The position numbers and the translations under genes were made by a program. This document shows, piece by piece, positions 19,389 to 26,941 of a DNA stretch of 64,000 bases. The stretch comes from Cellulomonas humilata (GTDB lineage: Bacteria > Actinomycetota > Actinomycetes > Actinomycetales > Cellulomonadaceae), in NCBI RefSeq assembly GCF_030814415.1, contig NZ_JAUSVB010000004.1, forward strand, positions 248,001 through 312,000. The letters run 5' to 3'. The notes under the pieces were generated by a model that ran no database searches, had not been told where the DNA came from, and saw only the letters and a program-made list of their open reading frames with translations. Position 1 is the stretch's first letter. Every line of letters starts with the position of its first letter.

Positions 19389-21037
19389 GCCCGGGTCCAG
19401 CGCTGGTTGGTGCCGCCGTGGCACGACCACACGATGACGGGCGTGCCGTTCACGGTCGCCCCCGCGTTGACGTCGAGGCACAGCCCCGGGAAGCGCCCGT
19501 TGCTGACCGTGCCGTTGCTGTTGAGCGTCCACTGCTGGTTGGTGCCGCCGTTGCACTCCCACACCTGCACGCGCGTGCCGTTGACCGCGGTCAGCGGGAT
19601 GTCGAGGCATTTGCCGAGGATCCGCAGGGTCGACCCGGTCTGGGTGATCTGCTGGTTCGCGTTGCCGTGGCAGTCCCAGATCAACGCCGCCGTGCCGTTG
19701 GCGGAGTTGGCCCGGTCGAGGTCGAGGCACCGCGCGGAGGCCTGGCTGCGCAGCCGGAACGTGGTCGGGGTGGTCGGGTCGGTGATGCCGCCGCCGCTGA
19801 CCCGGAAGACCGCTGTGCCGTGCGCCGGGACGCTCGCGGAGATGGTGCCGGTGGTGGTGGAGGTGGCGTTGGTCCAGGCGTCGCGCAGCGTGAAGGAGCT
19901 GCCGCTCTTGCCGACCGCCGCGGCCGTGGTGGAGATCGTCGTCGTGGAGCTGCCCTGGTTGAACAGGGCGACGGCGACGTCACCGTTGGCCAGCCGCTTG
20001 GACAGGACACGGCGGGTGCCGTCGTCGGACACCTGGACCGCCTGCCTGCCGAGGGTGTCCTGGTTGATCGCGACCAGGTTGGCGTTGCGCAGGATGTCGA
20101 GGGTCGCCGTGCTGGCCGACCGCACGTCGTTGCCCATCATGAGCGGCGCGGCGAGCATGGCCCAGAGGGCGAAGTGGCTGCGCATCTCCGTGTCGTTCAT
20201 GCCGCCGTTGCCGACCTCGAGCATGTCGGGGTCGTTGAACCCACCCGGTGCGGCGTAGCCCGCCAGCGGCACGGTGATGTTGACGATGTTCTGGATGCCC
20301 ATCGGGTAGCCGTTGGTCTGGCCGGAGTTCCAGGTGTTGGTGATGTCCTCGGTGGTCCGCCAGAGGTTGGCGACGTCGCTCCAGTTCCGTTGCGGGCCGG
20401 TCTTGGAGTGGATGCTGTTCGAGTTGATGCTGTAGACGATCGGCCGGCCCGTGGACGCGAGGGCGTCACGCATGATGTTGAACCGGGAGACCTGCTCGGC
20501 GATGGTGCCCGTCGGCGAGCACCAGTCGTACTTGAGGTAGTCGACACCCCAGGCGGCGAACTGCCGGGCGTCCTGGTACTCGTGGTTGAGGCTGCCGGTG
20601 GAGCCGGGGTAGGCGTCGAAGTACTGGGCGCAGGTCTGGTCGAGCGGGCCCTGGTAGATGCCGAACAGCAGACCACGGGCGTGCAGGTAGTCGCCGAGGG
20701 CCTTCATGCCGCTCGGGAACCGCTGCGGGTCCCCCTGCAGGTTCCCCTGCGCGTCCCGGTTGGGGTTGAACCAGCAGTCGTCGACGACGACGTACTTGTA
20801 CCCCAGGTCGCGCAACCCTGTGTTCACGATCGCGTCGGCCATCTGGCGGATGAGCGTCTCGTTGATGTTGCAGCCGAAGGTGTTCCAGGTGTTCCAGCCC
20901 ATCGGCGGCGTTCGGGCGACGCCGTTGTCGAGCGCCTGGGCCTGTCGTGGAGCGACGACCGCGTCGGTCGTCACCGTGGCGAGCGTGAGCGCCAGGACGC
21001 CGACGACGGTCGCTAACCATCTCGTGGGTGTACGCAC
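19385..21037 (-). CDS. Secreted GH27 alpha-galactosidase with CBM13 module
   Basis: About 550 residues. The signal peptide ends near RQAQA and is followed by the GH27 barrel: TPPMGWNTWNTFGC, VVVDDCW, the nucleophile aspartate in DYLKYDWC and the acid/base aspartate in LWRTTEDI, then GGFNDPDMLEVG. A beta-sandwich follows, then a ricin-type trefoil (last 130 residues) with QQI, QQW and QRW repeats. It removes terminal alpha-galactose (or beta-arabinopyranose) from plant polysaccharides. GTG at 21037 is preferred because GGAG sits six bases upstream; the ATG at 21043 touches that GGAG directly. It is the first gene of the GH27-GH43 operon. Confidence 0.92.
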   Translation of the reverse strand: MRTPTRWLATVVGVLALTLATVTTDAVVAPRQAQALDNGVARTPPMGWNTWNTFGCNINETLIRQMADAIVNTGLRDLGYKYVVVDDCWFNPNRDAQGNLQGDPQRFPSGMKALGDYLHARGLLFGIYQGPLDQTCAQYFDAYPGSTGSLNHEYQDARQFAAWGVDYLKYDWCSPTGTIAEQVSRFNIMRDALASTGRPIVYSINSNSIHSKTGPQRNWSDVANLWRTTEDITNTWNSGQTNGYPMGIQNIVNITVPLAGYAAPGGFNDPDMLEVGNGGMNDTEMRSHFALWAMLAAPLMMGNDVRSASTATLDILRNANLVAINQDTLGRQAVQVSDDGTRRVLSKRLANGDVAVALFNQGSSTTTISTTAAAVGKSGSSFTLRDAWTNATSTTTGTISASVPAHGTAVFRVSGGGITDPTTPTTFRLRSQASARCLDLDRANSANGTAALIWDCHGNANQQITQTGSTLRILGKCLDIPLTAVNGTRVQVWECNGGTNQQWTLNSNGTVSNGRFPGLCLDVNAGATVNGTPVIVWSCHGGTNQRWTRA

Positions 21038-21266
21038 GTGCATCTCCTTGCTCCGGGGACGTGAGCGGAGCCGGCGCTCGCCGGCGCGGCGCGTCCTGCA
21101 CGGGCCGGGGCCCGTCGTGGCCGGGGGGTCCGACCACGTCTGGCGTGCGGGTGCCCTCCTCGGGCGAGGCATGGCCCTCCCTGGCGGCGGGGGGCCGGGT
21201 CGCGGTCGTCGCCGTCGTCGCACTCCGTCGTTCCGGTGATGGCGTCGTTGCCATCGCGACGCGGCG

Positions 21267-21299
21267 ATGTTATCGCTCACATGTACCGATAAAACGTTT
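21267..21299 (-). promoter_or_regulatory. LacI-type operator-like sequence upstream of the GH27-GH43 operon
   Basis: Bases 21267-21282 form a 16-bp imperfect palindrome with central CG; on the minus strand it reads ATGTGAGCGATAACAT, close to the half-site wording of LacI-family operators. An AT-richer stretch with a perfect AAACGTTT (21292-21299) follows. The site is about 230 bases upstream of GH27. The roughly 220 bases between site and gene hold nothing else I can recognise, implying a long leader or an undetected promoter nearer the gene. Confidence 0.55.
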
Positions 21300-21361
21300 C
21301 GTGTGCCGATCCGGACCTCCACCGGCTCCACGTCGCCATCGGTGACCAACGGCCTGTGCGC

Positions 21362-21455
21362 TGGCTCATCCTGGCCCTCCAGACGGTGGGAACCGTCGAC
21401 GGCCGAGGAGCAGCGGAGGGCGACGGACGCCGCGGGGCCGGCGGAGGACACCGGC
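21362..21455 (+). repeat. Right, damaged copy of the direct repeat
   Basis: Matches 17447-17540 in the same orientation. A one-base insertion after the shared CCTCCAGA shifts the frame, so the copy reads WLILALQ in one frame and WEPSTAEEQRRATDAAG in the next, against WLIQTLQKWEPPTAEEQQQATDG in the intact gene. Nothing upstream resembles the rest of that gene, so this is only a 3' remnant. Confidence 0.65.
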
Positions 21456-21481
21456 ACCGGCCCCGCGGCGCGGCCGCGTCG

Positions 21482-22249
21482 TCAGCGGTGAGCGAGCCGC
21501 TTCCGAGCGCCGACCAGGGCGGCGCCCACGCCGACCAGCGCGGCCGCGGCGATCCCGTAGACCCGTCCGTCGCTGCCGGTCTGCGCGAGCCGCTCCACGC
21601 GGACGCTGGTCGTCACCGCCTCCTGGGGCTGAGGCGACGACGGTGCGTCGGCGGTCTCGGTCGTGACGGTCGACTGCGACACCGCGACAGGCTGCGGCTC
21701 GGGGTCGGCCGCCACCCAGGCCCGCGGTTCCACGGGCGGCGTCACCGCGTCGACCTCGATGGCGGTCCACGGGACCATCGTCTCCGGGGGGACGGTCTCC
21801 GCCGGGGCCACCGTCTCCGGCGGGACGACGGACTCGGGGGTCACGGTCACGGGCGGAGTCACCGTCTCCGGCGGGCCGACAGTCCTCGTGCTCGCGTCGA
21901 TACCGCAGACCGGGGCTCTCCCGACGTAGCTGTCCCGCTCGGCGTCCCCGCTGAGGACGACCGAGGTGACGCACGAGTCCGTCGGCAGCCCCGCGACGGC
22001 GGACCAGGGCAGGTACGACCCGTGGCCCAGGTCGTCGCCGACGAGCAGCCGGACCGAGTCGCTGACTCCGCGGAACGTGTAGGTCACGACGACCTCCGTG
22101 GCCGCGCCGAGCTCGTGGCCGTCAGGAAGCTGCAGACCCTGGAACGTGGCGACCGGCTGGTCGGACGCTGCGAAGGCGGTGGCCGCTCCCCCGCCCACGA
22201 GGGCGGCGGCGAGCAGGACGACGGCGGCGGCAGTACGGGCGGTGTGCAT
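21482..22249 (-). CDS. Sortase-anchored surface protein with LAQTG signal
   Basis: A 255-residue secreted protein. The signal peptide (1 to about 28, ending TAFAA) is followed by a compact domain of about 85 residues with two cysteines (SCVTSVV and APVCGID), probably disulfide-linked. A low-complexity wall-spanning region follows, with repeated PPETV-type units (about residues 110-150) and a proline/threonine/glutamine tract. The end is a sorting signal: LAQTG, hydrophobic helix, then ARKRLAHR. LAXTG is the preference of class E sortases of high-GC actinobacteria. No sortase gene is in the window. The globular domain is not recognised. GAGG precedes the ATG at 22249. Confidence 0.8.
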   Translation of the reverse strand: MHTARTAAAVVLLAAALVGGGAATAFAASDQPVATFQGLQLPDGHELGAATEVVVTYTFRGVSDSVRLLVGDDLGHGSYLPWSAVAGLPTDSCVTSVVLSGDAERDSYVGRAPVCGIDASTRTVGPPETVTPPVTVTPESVVPPETVAPAETVPPETMVPWTAIEVDAVTPPVEPRAWVAADPEPQPVAVSQSTVTTETADAPSSPQPQEAVTTSVRVERLAQTGSDGRVYGIAAAALVGVGAALVGARKRLAHR

Positions 22250-22284
22250 GGGAAGGGACCTCGTTCGGGTGGTGGACGACGCGC

Positions 22285-23088
22285 TCAGGCGTCGCGACGG
22301 GTGAGGACGAGAGCGGCGGCCGCGAGCGCGGCCACCACCCACGCCAGGAAGGTGGCCAGCCCTGCGCCGGGCGTCAGGGTGGAACCGGTGCCGGCGGTGA
22401 GCGAGGTGATCGCCTGGCCTGCCGAGGACGGGAGGAGCTCGAGGAGGTGCGCCCAGGACTCGGGCAGGAGCGCGGTGAGGATCTGCGGGAGGAGCAGGAC
22501 GACTCCCACGACCGTGGCGACAGCGCCGGCGACGGTGCGCAGCAGCACCCCGACGGCCATCCCGATGAGGCCCACGCCGACCAGGTAGACGACCGACCCG
22601 GCGAGGGCACGCAGGGCGAGGGGGTCGGTCAGCGCGAGCGTCGGGATGCCCGTCGACCGCAGGTACGCCGAGCCGACGACCGCGGCGATGGCGTAGCCGA
22701 GTGCGGTCGCCGGCGCGAGCAGCGTGACGAGCGCGGTGGCCTTGGCGAGCAGGACGCGGGGTCGGTCCGGGACGGCGGCGAGGGTGGTGCGGATCATGCC
22801 CGAGGCGTGCTCGCGTGCGCCGACGAGCGCGCCGAGGCCGCCGACGACGAGGACGGCGAGCCCGGTACCGCCCAGCAGGGCGGGGAAGGTGTCCGCGGGA
22901 CCGGTGACGGCTGCCGCCGGGACGCTGGCGGCGCCGAGGATGCCGAGCACGGCCAGGACGAGGACGAGGGCGCCGGTGGTGAACCAGGTGGACCGCAGGG
23001 TCGTGAGCTTGAGCCACTCGGAGCGGACGGCGCGGCTGGTGGTCAGGCGCAGGTCGCGGGCGTCGAGGAACGGCAGGGTCGTGGTCAT
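22285..23088 (-). CDS. ABC transporter permease (ABC-2 type)
   Basis: A 267-residue membrane protein with about six hydrophobic segments, opening with the cytoplasmic RSEWLKLTTLRSTW pattern seen in ABC-2 permeases of drug- or peptide-export systems. EHASGMIRTTLAAVPDRPRVL in the second loop is also typical. Its ATG overlaps the stop of the ATPase gene by four bases, so the two proteins are made together. Cargo unknown; the adjacent two-component system suggests an inducible efflux or bacteriocin/antibiotic-resistance transporter. Confidence 0.88.
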   Translation of the reverse strand: MTTTLPFLDARDLRLTTSRAVRSEWLKLTTLRSTWFTTGALVLVLAVLGILGAASVPAAAVTGPADTFPALLGGTGLAVLVVGGLGALVGAREHASGMIRTTLAAVPDRPRVLLAKATALVTLLAPATALGYAIAAVVGSAYLRSTGIPTLALTDPLALRALAGSVVYLVGVGLIGMAVGVLLRTVAGAVATVVGVVLLLPQILTALLPESWAHLLELLPSSAGQAITSLTAGTGSTLTPGAGLATFLAWVVAALAAAALVLTRRDA

Positions 23089-24014
23089 CGGACGGCACTT
23101 CCTGTGAGGACGGGCGTGCCGCGGTGGGTGACCGAGGCGTGGGTGAGGTTCATGTAGGCCTCCTCGAGCGAGGCGGTGGCCGGGTGCAGGTCGTGCAGGG
23201 CGATCCCGTGCAGGGCGGCGACCTCGCCGATGGTCGCGGCGGGGACGCCGGTGACCTCGAGGACGTGCGGCGCCTTCTGGAGGACGCTGACGTCCGGGCT
23301 GGTCAGGAGACCGATGAGCCGGTCGGCCTGAGGCGCGGTCACGCACACCCGGTTCTCCCCCACCCCCGCGAGGAGCTCCGTCATCGGCACGTCCGCGATG
23401 ATGCGGCCCTTGCCGATCACGACGAGGTGGTCGGCGGTGAGCTCCATCTCGCTCATCAGGTGCGACGAGAGGAAGACGGTCCGGCCCTCGGCGGCGAGGT
23501 CGCGCAGGAGCGTGCGGATCCACAGGATGCCGTCGGGGTCGAGGCCGTTGACGGGCTCGTCGAGCATGACGATGTCCGGGTCGGCCAGCAGCGCGGCCGC
23601 GATCCCGAGCCGCTGACCCATGCCGAGCGAGTAGCCGCCCGCGGCGCGGTCGGCGACGTCGGTCAGCCCGACGAGCTCGAGCACCTGCTCGACCCGGCGG
23701 CGGCCGATGCCGACGGTGGAGCCGAGGACGCGCAGGTGGTTGCGCGCGCTGCGTCGCTTGTCCAGGGCCCGCGCGTCGAGCAGGGCGCCGATCGTGGACA
23801 GGGGTGCGACGAGGTCGCGGTAGGCGCGTCCGTCGACGAGCACCCGGCCGGACGAGGGCCGGTCCAGGCCGAGGATCGCCCGCATGGTGGTGGACTTGCC
23901 GGCGCCGTTCGGGCCGAGGAAGCCGGTGACGAGCCCGGGCCGGACGGTGAAGCTCACGTCGTCGACGGCGGCGGTGTGCCCGTACGTCTTGGTGAGGTGC
24001 TGGACCTCGATCAT
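23085..24014 (-). CDS. ABC transporter ATP-binding protein
   Basis: A 309-residue ATPase. Walker A is GPNGAGKST (about residues 34-42), the signature is YSLGMGQR, Walker B is IVMLDEP, with the switch histidine in VFLSSHLM. The roughly 100-residue C-terminal extension is typical of DrrA/CcmA-like exporters. It pairs with the coupled permease downstream. It follows the response-regulator gene after a 105-base gap holding a 20-bp palindrome, so it probably has its own promoter controlled by that regulator. Confidence 0.93.
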   Translation of the reverse strand: MIEVQHLTKTYGHTAAVDDVSFTVRPGLVTGFLGPNGAGKSTTMRAILGLDRPSSGRVLVDGRAYRDLVAPLSTIGALLDARALDKRRSARNHLRVLGSTVGIGRRRVEQVLELVGLTDVADRAAGGYSLGMGQRLGIAAALLADPDIVMLDEPVNGLDPDGILWIRTLLRDLAAEGRTVFLSSHLMSEMELTADHLVVIGKGRIIADVPMTELLAGVGENRVCVTAPQADRLIGLLTSPDVSVLQKAPHVLEVTGVPAATIGEVAALHGIALHDLHPATASLEEAYMNLTHASVTHRGTPVLTGSAVR

Positions 24015-24096
24015 GTCTCTCTCCTGGTCTGTGGTGACAGATCCAGGCTCGTCCGGGCAAGGGGTGCTCCGCGTCGTCCCAGCGCAGACACTTGCG

Positions 24097-24116
24097 CGTA
24101 CTGCGATCGCAGTACG
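24097..24116. promoter_or_regulatory. Perfect 20-bp palindrome between the response regulator and the ABC operon
   Basis: CGTACTGCGA is followed immediately by its exact reverse complement. It starts four bases beyond the response-regulator stop and about 85 bases upstream of the ATPase start. As a loopless palindrome it looks more like a dimer-binding site than a terminator. The adjacent LuxR-type response regulator is the obvious candidate ligand. Confidence 0.6.
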
Positions 24117-24119
24117 GCG

Positions 24120-24779
24120 TCAGCGGGCGGCGAGACCCGCCTGGTAGGCGAGCACGACGAGCTGCGCGCGGTCGCGCGCACCGACCTTCACCATCGAGCG
24201 GTTCACGTGCGTCTTGGCCGTGAGCGGCGACAGGTAGAGGCGCGCCGCGATCTCCTCGTTGCTCAGGCCGTGCGCGACGAGCTCGACCACCTCGCGCTCG
24301 CGCGGGGTGAGCGCGGCGAACGCCTGCGCGTCGACCACCGGGCCGACCTGGGCGTCGAGCAGCTGCGTGATGAGGGCACGGGTCGCCTTCGGCGAGAGCA
24401 ACGACTCCCCCGCGGCGACCGTCCGGATGCCGTCGAGCAGGGCCGCGGGCCGGACCCCCTTGCCCAGGAAGCCGCTGGCGCCCGCGCGCAGGGCGGCGAG
24501 GACGTACTCGTCCATCTCGAAGGTCGTCAGGACGATGACCTTGACGTCGGCGAGCTCCGGGTCGGCGGCGATCTGCTCGGTCGCGGCGATCCCGTCCACG
24601 CCGGGCATCCGGATGTCCATCAGCACCACGTCAGGCAGGGTTCGGCGAGCCGCGTCGACCGCGTCGGCCCCGTCGCCGACCTCGCCGACGACCTCCATGT
24701 CGTCCGCCGCGCCCACGAGGGCGGCGAACCCCGCCCGGATGAGCTCCTGGTCGTCGACGACGAGCACGCGGATCGTCAT
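24120..24779 (-). CDS. NarL/LuxR-family response regulator
   Basis: A 219-residue two-domain regulator. The receiver domain (1-120) has the acidic pair Asp9-Asp10, the phospho-acceptor Asp55 in VVLMDIRMPG, a threonine in VIVLTTFE and the later lysine in SGFLGKGV. The C-terminal helix-turn-helix begins LTPREREVVELVAHGLSN. It would be phosphorylated by the kinase encoded just upstream, whose stop overlaps this ATG by four bases. The likely targets are the ABC transporter genes that follow. Confidence 0.94.
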   Translation of the reverse strand: MTIRVLVVDDQELIRAGFAALVGAADDMEVVGEVGDGADAVDAARRTLPDVVLMDIRMPGVDGIAATEQIAADPELADVKVIVLTTFEMDEYVLAALRAGASGFLGKGVRPAALLDGIRTVAAGESLLSPKATRALITQLLDAQVGPVVDAQAFAALTPREREVVELVAHGLSNEEIAARLYLSPLTAKTHVNRSMVKVGARDRAQLVVLAYQAGLAAR

Positions 24780-25954
24780 CGTCGCGACCCCACGTCCTCG
24801 CGCGGTGCGGCACCGACCGCCAGCACCGGCAGGACGGCACGCACCCGGTACCGGTGCCCGTCCGCGCCGACGTCGAGCGCTCCCCCGACGGCCAGGACGC
24901 GCTCGCGCATGCCGACCAGACCATGGCCCCCCGTGCTTGCGACGGCGGCAGGTCCCACGGCGTTCGACACCTCGATCGTCACGGCGTCCGGCGTGTGGGC
25001 GAGGGTCAGCTCCGCGCGGCCGTCACCGTGCTTGTGGGCGTTGGTGAGCGCCTCCTGGATCACCCGGTACGCGGTCAGGTCCACGACCGGCGCGAGCGGG
25101 CGGGGCGCGCCGTGGGTCGTGAGGTCGACGACGAGCCCGGTGGACTGCACGTCCTCGAGCAGCTGGTCGAGCGCGGCCAGCCCGGGGCTCGGAGACGTCG
25201 CCGGGTCGTCGCCCGGCTCGCGGAGCACCTCCACGAGCGTCGCGAGCTCGGTCAGCACGCTCGCGCTCGCGTCCTGCACGTGCTCGAGCGCAGCGCGCGC
25301 TGCCTCCGGACGCGTCACCAGCAGCGTCTCGGCGACCCCGGCCTGCACCCCGATCACGGCGACATGGTGCCCGAGCACGTCGTGCAGCTCGCGCGCGATG
25401 CGCAGGCGCTCCTCGGCGACCTGGCGTGCGGCCTCCGCCTCGCGTGTGCGTTCGGCCCGCTCGACGCGGTCCCGCGCGTCCTCGAGCGTGGTCCGTCGCG
25501 AGCCGACGGCGAACCCGGCAGCGAGCACGACCGCCAGGAGCGCCGAGGAGAGCGTGACGTCGTCCGCCCACCAGTCCCCCGTGCGCAACCGGTCGAGGAC
25601 GGCGACGGCAGCGATGTCGACCGCGGCCGCGACCGTCCCGGCGAGCCGGCGGTCCCACGCCACCGCGCTGTACACCGCGACGAGGGCCGGGCCGAGCGCA
25701 CCCGACCCGGGTCCGCTCAGGGCGGTCGTCGCGCACAGAGCGATGCCGCTGACCGTCAGCGCGACGAGCGGCGCGGTCCGCCGCCACGCCAGGGACGCCG
25801 TGCCGAGCAGGACGAACGTCGCCACCACGGGGTCGAGGTCCGCGGCTCGGCGCGAGAGCAGACCGGCCGCGACGAGCATGAGCAACCCGGCGCCCCACGC
25901 GTCACGCCGGCCGACGGGACGGGCCCGCCATGCCGTCCACGCGCGTCGACCCAT
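24776..25954 (-). CDS. Sensor histidine kinase (HisKA_3 type)
   Basis: A 392-residue membrane kinase. About five hydrophobic segments (residues 18-155) with little extracellular loop suggest intramembrane sensing. A coiled-coil region (EDARDRVERAERTREAEAAR) leads to the HisKA_3 phospho-acceptor helix RIARELHDVLGHHVAVIG. The HATPase part has VIQEALTNAHKHG (N box) and GGHGLVGMRERV (G box). The ATG at 25954 is the only good start before the first helix. It is the first gene of a kinase-regulator pair, divergent from phhA, and is typical of systems that sense cell-envelope stress or antibiotics. Confidence 0.92.
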   Translation of the reverse strand: MGRRAWTAWRARPVGRRDAWGAGLLMLVAAGLLSRRAADLDPVVATFVLLGTASLAWRRTAPLVALTVSGIALCATTALSGPGSGALGPALVAVYSAVAWDRRLAGTVAAAVDIAAVAVLDRLRTGDWWADDVTLSSALLAVVLAAGFAVGSRRTTLEDARDRVERAERTREAEAARQVAEERLRIARELHDVLGHHVAVIGVQAGVAETLLVTRPEAARAALEHVQDASASVLTELATLVEVLREPGDDPATSPSPGLAALDQLLEDVQSTGLVVDLTTHGAPRPLAPVVDLTAYRVIQEALTNAHKHGDGRAELTLAHTPDAVTIEVSNAVGPAAVASTGGHGLVGMRERVLAVGGALDVGADGHRYRVRAVLPVLAVGAAPREDVGSRR

Positions 25955-26020
25955 GCTCGGCACGATACCCAGGCCAGCCGCACCGCCGCGGCGTCGCAGG
26001 ACCCCGTCCGGGGGATGCGT

Positions 26021-26037
26021 CGCCAGGTTTTCTGGCG
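26021..26037. promoter_or_regulatory. Short inverted repeat just upstream of phhA
   Basis: CGCCAG-GTTTT-CTGGCG is an exact 6-bp inverted repeat ending 13 bases before the phhA ATG, in the 96-base gap shared with the divergent kinase gene. The position would let a bound repressor block phhA. It could also be chance in GC-rich DNA. Confidence 0.35.
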
Positions 26038-26050
26038 TAGAACGGATCGC

Positions 26051-26941
26051 ATGTTCGAAGAAGGACAGCTCTACGCCCCCGTCACCGCCGACGAGGACGG
26101 CAAGGCGACCGTGCACCTCGCGGACGACCACCCCGGCGCGAACGACGACGCCTACCGCCGTCGCCGGAACGAGATCGCCGCGCCGGCCCTCGCGTGGGAG
26201 CCCGGCGACCCCGTGCCGCAGGTGGACTACACCGACTCCGAGAACGCGATCTGGGAGACGGTGTGCCGCGAGCTCGCGCCGAAGCACGAGCGCCTCGCGA
26301 TCCGCGGCTACCTGGAGGGCAAGGAAGCCCTCGCGCTGCCGACGGACCGCGTCCCGCAGCTCGACGAGGTCAGCGCGGGTCTCGGCCCGATCAGCGGCTT
26401 CCGACTCCACCCGGCCGCGGGGCTCGTCCCCCTCGACGTCTTCTACGGCTCGCTCGCGGACGGGGTCTTCCACTCGACCCAGTACCTGCGCCACCCGTCG
26501 CAACCGCTCTACACGCCGGAGCCGGACATCCTCCATGAGGTCGTCGGGCACTGCAACCTGCTCGCGAACCCCGCGATCGCCGAGGTCAAGCGTCGCGCCG
26601 GCGAGGCCGCGCGCCGGTGCGAGACGGCCGCGGGCCTCCAGTACGTGGCCGACGTCTTCTGGTTCACCATCGAGTTCGGGGTCATGTACGAGGACGGCGA
26701 GCTGCGCGCCTACGGTGCCGGGCTGCTCTCCTCGTACGGCGAGATCGAGGAGTTCCGTGGGGCGGACATCCGTCCTGTGGACTTCGACCAGATGGCCACG
26801 CTGGCGTACGACATCAGCCACTACCAGCCGATCCTGTTCGCGTGCGACGGCATGAGCGAGCTCACCGACCGGGTGGCCGGGTTCTTCGCGGAGTTCGACG
26901 ACGAGGTGGCCGCCCGGCTCGCCGCCCGGAACTCCGCCTAG
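26051..26941 (+). CDS. phhA: Phenylalanine 4-monooxygenase
   Basis: A 296-residue pterin-dependent non-haem iron hydroxylase converting phenylalanine to tyrosine. The iron facial triad is clear: His162 and His167 in HEVVGHC and Glu208 in FTIEFGV. ISGFRLHPAAGLVPLDVF and the late YGAGLLSSYGE are also conserved. The length matches bacterial phenylalanine hydroxylases (about 260-300), without the regulatory domain of animal enzymes. No strong ribosome site is seen before the ATG. Its last base region shares a CTAG with the stop of the converging flavin hydroxylase gene. Next to the homoprotocatechuate genes it would feed phenylalanine carbon into them as tyrosine. Confidence 0.95.
   Translation: MFEEGQLYAPVTADEDGKATVHLADDHPGANDDAYRRRRNEIAAPALAWEPGDPVPQVDYTDSENAIWETVCRELAPKHERLAIRGYLEGKEALALPTDRVPQLDEVSAGLGPISGFRLHPAAGLVPLDVFYGSLADGVFHSTQYLRHPSQPLYTPEPDILHEVVGHCNLLANPAIAEVKRRAGEAARRCETAAGLQYVADVFWFTIEFGVMYEDGELRAYGAGLLSSYGEIEEFRGADIRPVDFDQMATLAYDISHYQPILFACDGMSELTDRVAGFFAEFDDEVAARLAARNSA

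Noticed and set aside
15231-21043. Search for the CebR/CelR operator TGGGAGCGCTCCCA at the glycosidase genes
   Set aside because: No copy was seen upstream of GH16, GH27 or GH3; other palindromes are present instead.
21720-21880. Short repeats in the DNA, considered as a CRISPR array or minisatellite
   Set aside because: They are codon-level PPETV-type repeats of the surface protein, with irregular spacing and no spacer structure.
23124-26855. Very long plus-strand frame antisense to the ABC, regulator and kinase genes
   Set aside because: Four recognisable minus-strand genes occupy the same DNA; the plus-strand translation has no domain.
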